Below are positions 8,082 to 15,159 of a DNA stretch of 21,330 nucleotides, one piece after another. Every line of letters starts with the position of its first letter. Within the stretch, counting starts at the first letter, position 1. The DNA lies in the NCBI GenBank assembly GCA_027660625.1, contig JAQDNC010000021.1, forward strand, positions 1 to 21,330, in the 5' to 3' direction. A program made the translations under genes and the position numbers. This stretch comes from Coriobacteriaceae bacterium AM100-PB1-1D-6A. Lineage in GTDB: Bacteria; Actinomycetota; Coriobacteriia; Coriobacteriales; Coriobacteriaceae. The notes beneath the pieces were generated by a model that saw nothing but the letters and a program-made list of their open reading frames with translations, made no database searches and was not told the DNA's origin.

Positions 8082-8305
8082 AAGTCGTGACGCCGTTCGA
8101 GGTCGCCGAATGCAACACCGAGCTCCTCCGCGCGGGCGTGCCATGCCGCGTGCACCTGACTGATGCCTGCGGGGCGCAGTCGCTTTGGCTCGAGGCCGAG
8201 AAGGAAAGGCTCGATGAGGCCCATGCCGTCATCGTCGAGTTCTTTGAGAAAAAGGGCGCAAAGCCTCGGTTCGATGAGGCCGGTACCTACTTTACGCTGC
8301 AGTAA
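8078..8305 (+). CDS. Small conserved-looking protein inside the his operon, function unknown
   Basis: A 75-residue acidic soluble protein with no signal peptide or membrane segment. Its ATG overlaps the hisI stop (ATGA), with GAAGGGGGAG as ribosome site, and hisE begins 15 bases after its stop, so it is embedded in the pathway operon. Codon use matches the neighbours. Layout: helix with [19 protein letters not shown] (6-24), the TDACG segment (28-32), a strand LWLEAE, then a helix (about 43-58) and a final strand. This order resembles the small ferredoxin-like GlnB/DUF2007-type domains that read small signals. From memory, similar short actinobacterial proteins are called RDAC family; I have not verified this. 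No catalytic motif is visible. A regulatory or HisI/HisE-assembly role is conjecture. Confidence 0.8.
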   Translation: MKVVTPFEVAECNTELLRAGVPCRVHLTDACGAQSLWLEAEKERLDEAHAVIVEFFEKKGAKPRFDEAGTYFTLQ

Positions 8306-8320
8306 CGAGAGGAAATAACC

Positions 8321-8638
8321 ATGGGAGTCAGAACAGCTAACGTGCAGCCGGGAAACATCGGTGAGACGCTGACGGGACTGGCCGAGGTGATTCACAGTCG
8401 TCGCGACGCATCGCCGCAGGAGAGCTATACCGCGCGTCTGCTGACCGACGTCGAGGACGAGCTTCTCAAGAAGCTTGCCGAGGAGGCGAGCGAGGTGATC
8501 ATGGCCTGCAAGGATAACGACCACGATCACATCCGCTACGAGGCCGGCGACCTGATCTACCACCTGCTCGTGACGCTCGAGCGCTACGGCATCACCCTCG
8601 ACGAACTGGCCGGCGAACTCAACGCCCGCCGCCACTAG
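8321..8638 (+). CDS. hisE: Phosphoribosyl-ATP pyrophosphatase
   Basis: Second pathway step, removing pyrophosphate from PR-ATP to give PR-AMP, the substrate of HisI. This is an all-alpha MazG-like NTP pyrophosphohydrolase with the metal motifs KLAEEASEV (51-59) and EAGDLIYHLLV (74-84). At 105 residues it is the stand-alone form. The ATG follows GAGAGGAAATAACC. Last gene of the plus-strand operon; its stop lies in the left arm of a seven-base inverted repeat shared with the convergent hisJ end. Distantly related in fold to the mazG product at 15160-16020. Confidence 0.95.
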   Translation: MGVRTANVQPGNIGETLTGLAEVIHSRRDASPQESYTARLLTDVEDELLKKLAEEASEVIMACKDNDHDHIRYEAGDLIYHLLVTLERYGITLDELAGELNARRH

Positions 8639-8666
8639 TCATTGGGGACGTTCTTAAACGACTAGT
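8634..8666. repeat. Inverted repeat spanning the convergent hisE/hisJ ends
   Basis: ACTAGTC (8634-8640) and GACTAGT (8660-8666) are exact reverse complements around a 19-base loop that contains TTGGGGACG. The arms overlap the hisE stop codon and touch the hisJ stop. No T-run follows on either strand, so bidirectional termination is only possible, not shown. The GGGGAC core in the loop also occurs in other hairpins of this window. Confidence 0.5.
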
Positions 8667-9577
8667 TAGGCGAGGGGCGTGGATTCCCATTCGCCGGTGG
8701 GGTGGGGGATATCGAAGGCCCGGTAGCCGCAGTCGTAGGCGTGGGCCTGGGCCTCGCGGATGTTCCAGCAGATGTCGCAGGCGCGGTGCGCGTCCGAGCC
8801 AAAGGTGATGGGCACCTCGGCATGGGCGAAGCGGCGCAACAGCCCGGTCGCGGGGTAGTAATCGTCGAGCCCCTTGCGCGGTGCGGCGGTCGAGACCTCA
8901 ACGCGGCGACCCGTATCGTGGGCGCATTCGGCCATCTGCTCCCAAAACGGCGCGGGGTCAAAGTCGGGTGCAAAGCCGTCCTTCGAAAAGCGCATGACCA
9001 GGTCGGGATGGGCCATCGCGTCAAAGTTGAGTGAGCTTTCGCAAGCACGGCACCAGTCGTCGACGTAGCACTCCCACACGCCGCGCACGCCTAAGTTTTC
9101 CCAAACATGCAAGTTGGTATCGTCGTCGATCCAACCGCAAAGGGAATCGGGTGTATCGGGGCGCGCGACGTCCTCTGTCCCTGCCGTGCCCGCGGCGCCT
9201 GCCGCAATATCGCCCGGGTTGCCAATCCAGTGCACGCTGCCCAGACGTACGACGGCGCCCTGGGACCAGTGCTCTACCAAGGGCTCGCAGCCCTCGTACC
9301 AATCGCATTCAAAACCGTAGATAAAGGTGAGCTCCGGCGCAATCTGCGCGGCGAGTTTGCGGGCGTCCTCAAAGGCCAAACGATGTGCCGGCAAGTCGCC
9401 CTCGACGACCTGCACCTCGCAGTTAGCATCCATACTGGCGGGCAGGGTAAGGTGGTCGGTCGAGACCATGACGCGGCAGCCGGCGGCAGCAGCGGCACGG
9501 ACGTTGTCCTCGAACGAGGCGTGCCCGTCCGAGAACGAGGTATGAGTATGGCAATCGACCAGCGGGCAGGCGGGCAT
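8666..9577 (-). CDS. hisJ: PHP-family histidinol-phosphatase
   Basis: Likely removes phosphate from histidinol phosphate, the step between HisC and HisD; the enzyme is called HisJ or HisK in Firmicutes. PHP metal-ligand motifs are present in order: HTHTSFSDGH (10-19), STDH (39-42), YGFECDW (87-93), GSVHW (113-117), AHPDL (189-193) and GSDAH (260-264). Length 303 is slightly above the 250-290 usual for the family; a Gly/Ala/Thr-rich insert at about 120-148 accounts for it. The ATG follows AAGGAG. It has its own promoter region and converges on the his operon, which otherwise lacks this activity. Other PHP phosphoesterases are possible; the location argues for histidinol phosphate. Confidence 0.85.
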   Translation of the reverse strand: MPACPLVDCHTHTSFSDGHASFEDNVRAAAAAGCRVMVSTDHLTLPASMDANCEVQVVEGDLPAHRLAFEDARKLAAQIAPELTFIYGFECDWYEGCEPLVEHWSQGAVVRLGSVHWIGNPGDIAAGAAGTAGTEDVARPDTPDSLCGWIDDDTNLHVWENLGVRGVWECYVDDWCRACESSLNFDAMAHPDLVMRFSKDGFAPDFDPAPFWEQMAECAHDTGRRVEVSTAAPRKGLDDYYPATGLLRRFAHAEVPITFGSDAHRACDICWNIREAQAHAYDCGYRAFDIPHPTGEWESTPLA

Positions 9578-9697
9578 GGCGACTCCTTTGCATTTGGTGA
9601 ATCCGCTCCATTGTAACGGCGCGGCCCCCGATGCGACGAGCGCACCGGGGGCCGAAATCGACGGGAAAGGACAGGCGGCGCGTGCCGGCGCCGGCGA
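9578..9697 (-). promoter_or_regulatory. hisJ promoter region with GC-rich hairpin
   Basis: On the minus strand TACAAT (9615-9610) is a good -10 for hisJ, about 30 bases upstream of its start, though the -35 is poor. Just upstream, GGCCCCCG (9623-9630) pairs with CGGGGGCC (9646-9653). The stem follows the end of the ygbA-like gene on the same strand, so it may partly terminate the exporter operon, but there is no T-run. Confidence 0.4.
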
Positions 9698-10117
9698 CTA
9701 CTTGCTTCGTGCCGCCACGCGTTTGGCCTGCACCGTTACCATCGCGTGCCGCACGGCGGTGATGGGGCGATAGCGGATCATACGTGGTCCCGACCAGCGC
9801 ATGACCTTGCGGATCCTCTCGCGCATGGCAGACCGGTAACAATGCGAAGGACAGGCCGAGCAAAATGTCTTGGTGCCCATGTGGGGGCAGTGCCCAATGC
9901 GCGCGACGGCGTATTTCTGCAGCTCGGCGCATTCGGGGCAGAGCGTAATGGTCCGAAGGCCGAGCTTCACGCGCACGGGCCCATCGTCGCCAGCCTGCTC
10001 GACCGCATGCCCACCGCCATGATGTCCACGACACCACAGCGCGATCATCTGCGACACCATTTGGGTCTCGCGCTCACGTTTGCGTGCCAGCTCCGGTGTG
10101 TCGACCTGGCGCGCCAT
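9698..10117 (-). CDS. ygbA: YgbA-family cysteine-rich protein (nitrous oxide-stimulated promoter family)
   Basis: A 139-residue basic cytoplasmic protein matching the family of E. coli YgbA, which is induced by nitric oxide through NsrR. Conserved features: CRGHHGG (29-35), LCPECAELQKYA (59-70), then CP, FCSACPSHCY (85-94) and IRKVMRWSGPRM (102-113). Seven cysteines (29, 60, 63, 77, 86, 89, 93) plus histidines suggest a metal or iron-sulfur site. The start ATG (10117-10115) shares one base with the exporter stop in TAATG, with GGGAGG upstream, so translation is coupled to the exporter. Biochemical role is unknown in the family; a link to nitrosative stress is known for E. coli only and is inference here. 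Confidence 0.85.
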   Translation of the reverse strand: MARQVDTPELARKRERETQMVSQMIALWCRGHHGGGHAVEQAGDDGPVRVKLGLRTITLCPECAELQKYAVARIGHCPHMGTKTFCSACPSHCYRSAMRERIRKVMRWSGPRMIRYRPITAVRHAMVTVQAKRVAARSK

Positions 10118-13100
10118 TAGCTCAGCCTCCCGTGCTCGACCGAAAGCGAGAAATCGGCAAACGCGCAGGTGCTGGCACGGTGGCTTACCAGCACAATGGT
10201 CTTGCCGCGACGCTTGAGCTCGTCGATCGCCTGCATCACGGACGCCTCGTTGAGGGCATCGAGCGCGCTGGTGGGTTCGTCGAGTAAGATGAAGGGTGCG
10301 TCGTTGAGGAAGATGCGCGCAAGGCCGATGCGCTGGCGCTCGCCGCCCGAAAGCGAGTCGCCCAGTTCGGCAACGGGCGTGTCGAATCCCTGCGGCAGAC
10401 GGTCGATGAGCGTGGTGAGTGAGGCGGAGCGGCAAGCGTCGAGCAGCTCGGTATCGGTGGCGTTGGCGTGCGCGACCAGCAGGTTCTCGCGTACGGTGCC
10501 GCAGAACAGATGCGTGTCCTGGGTCATATAGGCCTCGTGGCTGCGCAGGCTCGCCGTGTTGATGTGGCGGGCATCGACGCCGCTCACCGTGATGGTGCCG
10601 GCTGCGGGGTCCCAAAAGCGCATGAGCAGCTTAAGCAGCGTCGACTTGCCCGAGCCCGAGCGTCCCATGATGCAGGTCATGGTGCCGGGCGCAAAGGTGC
10701 AGGTCACGTCGTCGAGGATGAGACTCGAGGCGGGGTTGTTCGCGGCCTGCTCTGTGGTGTCGGCACCGCCCGCGTCCACGCCGCCCGCATAGCTAAAGCT
10801 CACATGCTCGGCTGCGGCGCCGGCAAACCCAACGTCCTGTCCGTCGGAGACCTCGGTGCACTGGGGCTGCTCGTCGAGCAGATCGAGCACGCGCGCGCCC
10901 GAGGCGAGCGTCTCCTGCAGTGAGGCGCCCAGGCGGCTCACTGCCATCACCGAGCCAAACGACGACACAAAGGTAAAGACGGCGACAAACGCTGCGGCAA
11001 AATCGATCGTTCCCGCAGCCACCAGCTGCAGCGCTCGCCCGAGCATCACCAGATTGGCCGCAAGAATAAGCGCATCGGCTACGGCCTCGCTGGCCGCCTG
11101 GCGGCGCTTGAGGCGCGCGTCCACGTCGCCGACTTGCTCGGTCAGCTTGCTCAGGGCACGGCTGCGATCGGCGCCACCGGCAAACTGGATAGTCTCGGAC
11201 GCGCCGCGTAGACTGTCGAGCACAAAGGCGCCCAGCTTACCGGCGCCCTCGCGGCTCTGGCGGCCGGTGGTGCCGCATGCCTTGGCCGAGGTCAGGGGCA
11301 GTAGCACGCCCAGGACCGCGTAGGCCACGAGCGCGATGCCCGCGAGCTCGGGGCTCACAGCCAGCAAAAAGCCCTCAAACACAACGGTGCAGACCAGAGC
11401 GATTGCAATGGGCGAGATGGTGTGCGCGTAGAAGACCTCGAGCAGCTCGATATCCGAGGTGACCAGGCTCACGAGCTCGCCCTTGCCGCGGCCCTCGAGC
11501 TTGGCGGGGGCGAGCTGGCGCAGGGCGCCAAACACCAGGTTGCGAATGTGTGCGAGTAGGCGGAACGCGATGTAATGGTTGCAGAGCTGCTCTCCGTAAT
11601 GGAGCGGCCCGCGTGCGATGCCGCAGGCGGCGCAGGCCGCGCATGCCGCGACAAGACCGAGCCCCAAGGCGTTGTAGCCCAGCGCGGCCATAAGACCAAG
11701 GGCGCCAAAGGCCGGTGCGAACGCGGCGGTGAGCATGCCAATGCTGCCCAGCGCGACGGCTAGCACAAGCCAGCCGGCAAGCGGTCGGACGAGCCCCATC
11801 ATGCGCCACATGATGGACGGCGCCGAGCGACGGACGCGGCCGGAGTCAAGCGCCGCGGCAGCGGAAGACGAGCTAGCACCGTTGAGGCCATCGGTACAGG
11901 CGGCGCTGCCGTCAACAGCCTCAACCGCGCCGACATCCTCGGCATCACCCTCCGCATACGCATATGCCGAGAGCTGCTCCTGGCTGTTCCACATGCGCGC
12001 ATAGGCGCCCGCGGTGGCCAAGAGCTCGCCGTGAGTCCCGTGCTCGGCAATACGGCCACGCTCCAGCACCAGGATCTGATCGGCGCCCACGATCGTCGAC
12101 AGGCGGTGTGCCACCACGATTACGGTGTGCCCGCCGGCGAGCGATGCAATGACCTCGCCGATTGCGGCTTCGCTTGCGGCGTCCACATTGCTCGTCGCCT
12201 CGTCAAAGACATAGATCGGCGAGTCGTGCAGCAGGGCGCGGGCCATGCACACGCGCTGGCGCTGGCCGCCCGAAAGGTTGGTGCCGCCCTCGTTAATCAT
12301 CATGTCGAGCCCGCCGTTGGCCTGCACAAAGGCCGCCACGCGCGTGCGGTCGAGTGCGTCCATGAGCTCGGTATCGGTGGCGCTGGGCTGGGCGAGCAGC
12401 AGGTTGTCGCGCAGGGTGCCGGCAAACAGGTAACCGTTGGTGGGCACCAGGGTGACGGCGCGCATGAGTGAGGCGGCCGTGGCGTCGCGCAGCTCGACGC
12501 CGCCGATGCGAACGCTGCCACGGTAGGCACCCTTGCGGCCCGCGATAATCCCCGCGATCGTGGACTTGCCGCCGCCGCTTTCGCCTACGAGTGCCACGAG
12601 CGAGCCGTGCGCAATGGTCGCGCTGGCGCTGTCCAGCACCGTGCGGTCGCCGTATGCATAGCTCACGCCCGCGAGCTCGATATCGCCGCGACCGTCAAGC
12701 TCAACATCGCCGCGCTCGGGCTCGGGCGTATCCAAAATGCCAAACATGCGGCGCGAGGCGGCCATGCCGTTCATGGCCGTGTGGAACAGCGATCCCAGGC
12801 GGCGCATAGGCAAAAAGAACTCCTGCGACAGAAAGACGATGAGGAAGGCAGCCTCAAAGCCAATCTTGCCCGTGGCGAGCTGCAGCGTGGCTACGATAAT
12901 GCCGAGCGCGGCGCCCATATAGACGACCAGGTCCATAACGCAAATGGAGCGCAGCTGCATCACCAGCAGGCGCATGGTCGCTGTGCGGAAACGCTCGGAC
13001 TCGGCGTTGATGCGCTCGTGCCAGCTGCGATCGGCCTGGTAGACCTTAAGGGTGGTGAGACCCTGCACGGCCTCCAGGAACATGCCGCCAAGATCGACAT

Positions 13101-13683
13101 AGCTGCCCCAGTACTCGGCACCGATCTTTTTGGCGTTGCGCATGACCATCATAATGGAGACGGGGATGATCGGAACGCAGGCGAGCAGCAGCGCGGCGGG
13201 AAGACCCGCCTGGCCCACGAGCAGTACAAACAGCGTGATGGGTGCCAAGCCGGCAAAGAAGAGCTGCGGCAGGTAGCCGCCAAAGTACACCTGGAGTTGC
13301 GTGGCGCCCTCGACGCTGGTCTGGACGGCCTCGGCGGTGGGGACGGTCTCGGTGTAGGAGGGGCCGAGTGCGGTGAGCTTGTCGTAGACGAACGAGCGCA
13401 CGCGGCGGACGGCCTCGAACGCGGCTTTGTCGCCGGCGCGTTGGGCCAGGTAGATGGAGGCGGCGCGCACGATGATGGCGGCGGCGAGCGGCAGGGCCGC
13501 CTGTGCGAGGGCATCGACGGCGAGCGCGGCGGAAAGACCGTTCGTGACGATGCCGCCCAAGATGCGCGCAAGCATCCACATCACCGTGATGTTTGCCATG
13601 AGCGCGATCCACTTAAACAGGACGCTTGCCATAATGTAGGGCGTTGCCTGCGGAACCAGGGAGAAGAGCCGCTTCTCGAACAT
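10117..13683 (-). CDS. Fused CydD-CydC-like ABC exporter (two TMD-NBD halves)
   Basis: An 1188-residue ABC exporter made of two complete half-transporters in one chain. Half 1: membrane domain about 1-320, with CydD-like EFFLPMRRLGSLFHTAMNG (288-306), then an ATPase with Walker A GESGGGKST (367-375), LSGGQ (470-474), Walker B IYVFDE (490-495) and switch His526. A poorly structured linker of about 55 residues rich in Ser/Ala follows. Half 2: membrane domain about 625-930, Walker A GRSGSGKST (1007-1015), LSGGE (1111-1115), FILLDE (1131-1136) and His1168. Both ATP sites look intact. CydDC in E. coli is a heterodimer linked to periplasmic thiol/heme homeostasis and cytochrome bd assembly. Substrate here is inferred from similarity only; other exporters of this class are possible. 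The ATG follows a perfect GGAGG. A Gly/Ala insert at about 966-987 interrupts the second ATPase. Confidence 0.85.
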   Translation of the reverse strand: MFEKRLFSLVPQATPYIMASVLFKWIALMANITVMWMLARILGGIVTNGLSAALAVDALAQAALPLAAAIIVRAASIYLAQRAGDKAAFEAVRRVRSFVYDKLTALGPSYTETVPTAEAVQTSVEGATQLQVYFGGYLPQLFFAGLAPITLFVLLVGQAGLPAALLLACVPIIPVSIMMVMRNAKKIGAEYWGSYVDLGGMFLEAVQGLTTLKVYQADRSWHERINAESERFRTATMRLLVMQLRSICVMDLVVYMGAALGIIVATLQLATGKIGFEAAFLIVFLSQEFFLPMRRLGSLFHTAMNGMAASRRMFGILDTPEPERGDVELDGRGDIELAGVSYAYGDRTVLDSASATIAHGSLVALVGESGGGKSTIAGIIAGRKGAYRGSVRIGGVELRDATAASLMRAVTLVPTNGYLFAGTLRDNLLLAQPSATDTELMDALDRTRVAAFVQANGGLDMMINEGGTNLSGGQRQRVCMARALLHDSPIYVFDEATSNVDAASEAAIGEVIASLAGGHTVIVVAHRLSTIVGADQILVLERGRIAEHGTHGELLATAGAYARMWNSQEQLSAYAYAEGDAEDVGAVEAVDGSAACTDGLNGASSSSAAAALDSGRVRRSAPSIMWRMMGLVRPLAGWLVLAVALGSIGMLTAAFAPAFGALGLMAALGYNALGLGLVAACAACAACGIARGPLHYGEQLCNHYIAFRLLAHIRNLVFGALRQLAPAKLEGRGKGELVSLVTSDIELLEVFYAHTISPIAIALVCTVVFEGFLLAVSPELAGIALVAYAVLGVLLPLTSAKACGTTGRQSREGAGKLGAFVLDSLRGASETIQFAGGADRSRALSKLTEQVGDVDARLKRRQAASEAVADALILAANLVMLGRALQLVAAGTIDFAAAFVAVFTFVSSFGSVMAVSRLGASLQETLASGARVLDLLDEQPQCTEVSDGQDVGFAGAAAEHVSFSYAGGVDAGGADTTEQAANNPASSLILDDVTCTFAPGTMTCIMGRSGSGKSTLLKLLMRFWDPAAGTITVSGVDARHINTASLRSHEAYMTQDTHLFCGTVRENLLVAHANATDTELLDACRSASLTTLIDRLPQGFDTPVAELGDSLSGGERQRIGLARIFLNDAPFILLDEPTSALDALNEASVMQAIDELKRRGKTIVLVSHRASTCAFADFSLSVEHGRLS

Positions 13684-14065
13684 GAAACCTCCTATGCCGT
13701 AACGGTGCCGGGCTGGGTCCTCGGCAGCCGCTTAGTTAGCCAAATGCAACTAGAGTAACATCGTGCAGCGGGTAAGTATGCCGAGGGTAATTTTTAGCCG
13801 ATGAACTGCGTAGAAAGTTCAAAATTGTTGAGTGCGGCGAACTTTGTGGTGGACGGAATGCGGGCGCAATTTTGATCGTGTGCGGCCCGCTCCAAAACGT
13901 GTACGTCAGCCTCCAAAACCGACAAAAAATGACATGTTTGGAGGCTGACGTACATGTTTGGATAGGGGCAAGGGCGACGACGGACGAAAGTCACGCCTGT
14001 GCCACGTTCGATGTGCTAGCGTTTGGGTGAATAAAACGAGCCCGTGCGGAAAGGATCCGGACCGT
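13684..14065. promoter_or_regulatory. Divergent intergenic region between exporter and larC2
   Basis: The 382 bases hold no convincing gene. From left to right: the exporter ribosome site, a box CTTAGTTAGCCAAA (13731-13744) of the same type as two boxes ahead of eno, an inverted repeat AAAGTTC/GAACTTT (13814-13820 and 13839-13845), the large palindrome at 13895-13959, and AAAGGA before the larC2 start. Both flanking genes point outward, so promoters for both must lie here, and neither palindrome can be an ordinary gene-end terminator. I could not place either promoter with confidence. Confidence 0.6.
13895..13959. repeat. Large near-perfect inverted repeat
   Basis: GTACGTCAGCCTCCAAA (13901-13917) is exactly complementary to TTTGGAGGCTGACGTAC (13937-13953). 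Pairing continues outward through T-A, G-T and CAAA/TTTG to 13895 and 13959, for 23 pairs with one G-U. The 19-base loop is A-rich. Each arm carries CCAAA twice. It lies midway between divergent genes. Its size and symmetry suggest a REP-like element or a regulator site. Confidence 0.8.
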
Positions 14066-14551
14066 ATGCAACGTGGAAGTACATCTCCGCTGTCCCGCGA
14101 GACCGATGCGCCCGAAACCATCGTCAAGCTGGAGTGCGACATCGACGATGCGTCGCCCGAGGTACTCGCCTATGCCGCCGACCGCCTGCGCGAGGCGGGC
14201 GCCCGCGAGGTGCACTGGCTGCCCCTCTACTGCAAAAAAGGCCGCCCCGGCTGGCAGCTGCAGGTGATCTGCTCGCATGAGGATATCGAACGCCTGCAGA
14301 CGATTATCTTTTTGGAAACCACGACCAACGCCGTTCGTCGCCAGGTGATGGAACGCGTTTGCCTGCCGCGTCGTTTTGAGCAGGTAGCGACGCCTTGGGG
14401 CGAGGTGGCCGTCAAAGTAGCCACCCTGCCCGACGGCAGTGAGCGTGCGGCGCCCGAGTACGAGGACTGCGCCCGTCTTGCCCGCGAGCATAACGTGCCG
14501 CTCCAGCGCGTGATGCAGGCGGCACAAGCCTCGGCACTGCGATTTGAATAG
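14066..14551 (+). CDS. larC2: Stand-alone LarC2 domain protein (nickel-pincer cofactor biosynthesis)
   Basis: A 161-residue protein matching the C-terminal half of LarC, the CTP-dependent nickel insertase that completes the nickel-pincer nucleotide cofactor of lactate racemase and relatives. Matching stretches: KLECDIDDASPEVLAYAAD (22-40), GAREV (46-50), LYCKKGRPGWQLQV (54-67), IIFLETTTNAVRRQVMER (79-96), ATPWGEVAVKVA (107-118) and PEYEDCARLAREHNVP (126-141). The LarC1 half is absent: upstream bases encode nothing like it. In Lactiplantibacillus plantarum larC1 and larC2 are joined by a programmed frameshift. The frame is open back to 13958, but ATG 14066 has AAAGGA upstream and begins next to homologous sequence. 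No other lar gene is in view. Domain identity is clear; function alone is uncertain. Confidence 0.85.
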   Translation: MQRGSTSPLSRETDAPETIVKLECDIDDASPEVLAYAADRLREAGAREVHWLPLYCKKGRPGWQLQVICSHEDIERLQTIIFLETTTNAVRRQVMERVCLPRRFEQVATPWGEVAVKVATLPDGSERAAPEYEDCARLAREHNVPLQRVMQAAQASALRFE

Positions 14552-14608
14552 CGCGGCCGGCGACATCTCGCGCCCGGCCACATCAGCCCCACTCCGAAAG
14601 GACTTCCC

Positions 14609-15157
14609 ATGAAATACCTCATCGCTTCCGACATTCACGGCTCGGCATACTGGACCGAGCGCCTGGTCGCCGCCATCGAGTCCGAGCAGCCCGACCGCAT
14701 TGTGCTGCTGGGCGACCTGCTCTACCACGGCCCGCGTAACGACCTGCCGCGCGACTACGCTCCCAAACGCGTGATTCCGCTGCTCAACGCCCTGGCCGAC
14801 CGCATCATCGCGGTGCGCGGCAACTGCGACGCCGAGGTCGACCAGATGGTCCTCGACTTCCCCGTCATGGCTGACTACGCCACACTATTCGACGAGACCG
14901 GCCGCGAGCTGTTCCTGACGCACGGCCACGTCTATGGCGCCGGCATGCACAACAGCGTCGACCACGCGCCCGTGCTGCCCGAGGGCTCCGCGCTCGTCTA
15001 CGGCCATACGCACATTAAGGTCAACGAAGCGAGCGCGACGCACCCGGGCCTGTGGCTCTTCAATCCCGGTAGCGTGAGCATTCCCAAAGACGGCACGCAC
15101 AGCTACGGTATCTACGAGGGCGGCGCGTTCCGCCACGTGATCCTGGAGGAGGAATAA
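14609..15157 (+). CDS. yfcE: YfcE-type metallophosphoesterase
   Basis: A 182-residue cytoplasmic calcineurin-like phosphoesterase. The dinuclear metal ligands are all present: DIHG (8-11), GDLLYHGPRN (35-44), GNCDAEVD (71-78), THGH (104-107) and YGHTH (131-135), with the typical NPGSVSIPKDG ending (152-162). E. coli YfcE has phosphodiesterase activity on artificial substrates such as bis-pNPP; the natural substrate is not settled. The length equals that of YfcE. The ATG follows GAAAGGA, 57 bases after larC2; that gap holds a six-base GC inverted repeat but no T-run. mazG starts two bases after its stop, so the two form a tight pair. Confidence 0.9.
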   Translation: MKYLIASDIHGSAYWTERLVAAIESEQPDRIVLLGDLLYHGPRNDLPRDYAPKRVIPLLNALADRIIAVRGNCDAEVDQMVLDFPVMADYATLFDETGRELFLTHGHVYGAGMHNSVDHAPVLPEGSALVYGHTHIKVNEASATHPGLWLFNPGSVSIPKDGTHSYGIYEGGAFRHVILEEE

Positions 15158-15159
15158 CC

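Noticed and set aside
12607..13758. A 383-residue plus-strand frame opposite the ABC exporter
   Set aside because: Antisense shadow: composition is Gly/His/Arg-rich without domains, and the minus-strand exporter has intact motifs throughout.
13794..13994. 66-residue minus-strand frame in the exporter/larC2 gap
   Set aside because: It runs through both inverted repeats, and its sequence is explained by the palindromes.
14555..14579. GGCCGG/CCGGCC stem between larC2 and yfcE as a terminator
   Set aside because: Only six pairs and no T-run; yfcE probably continues the same transcript.
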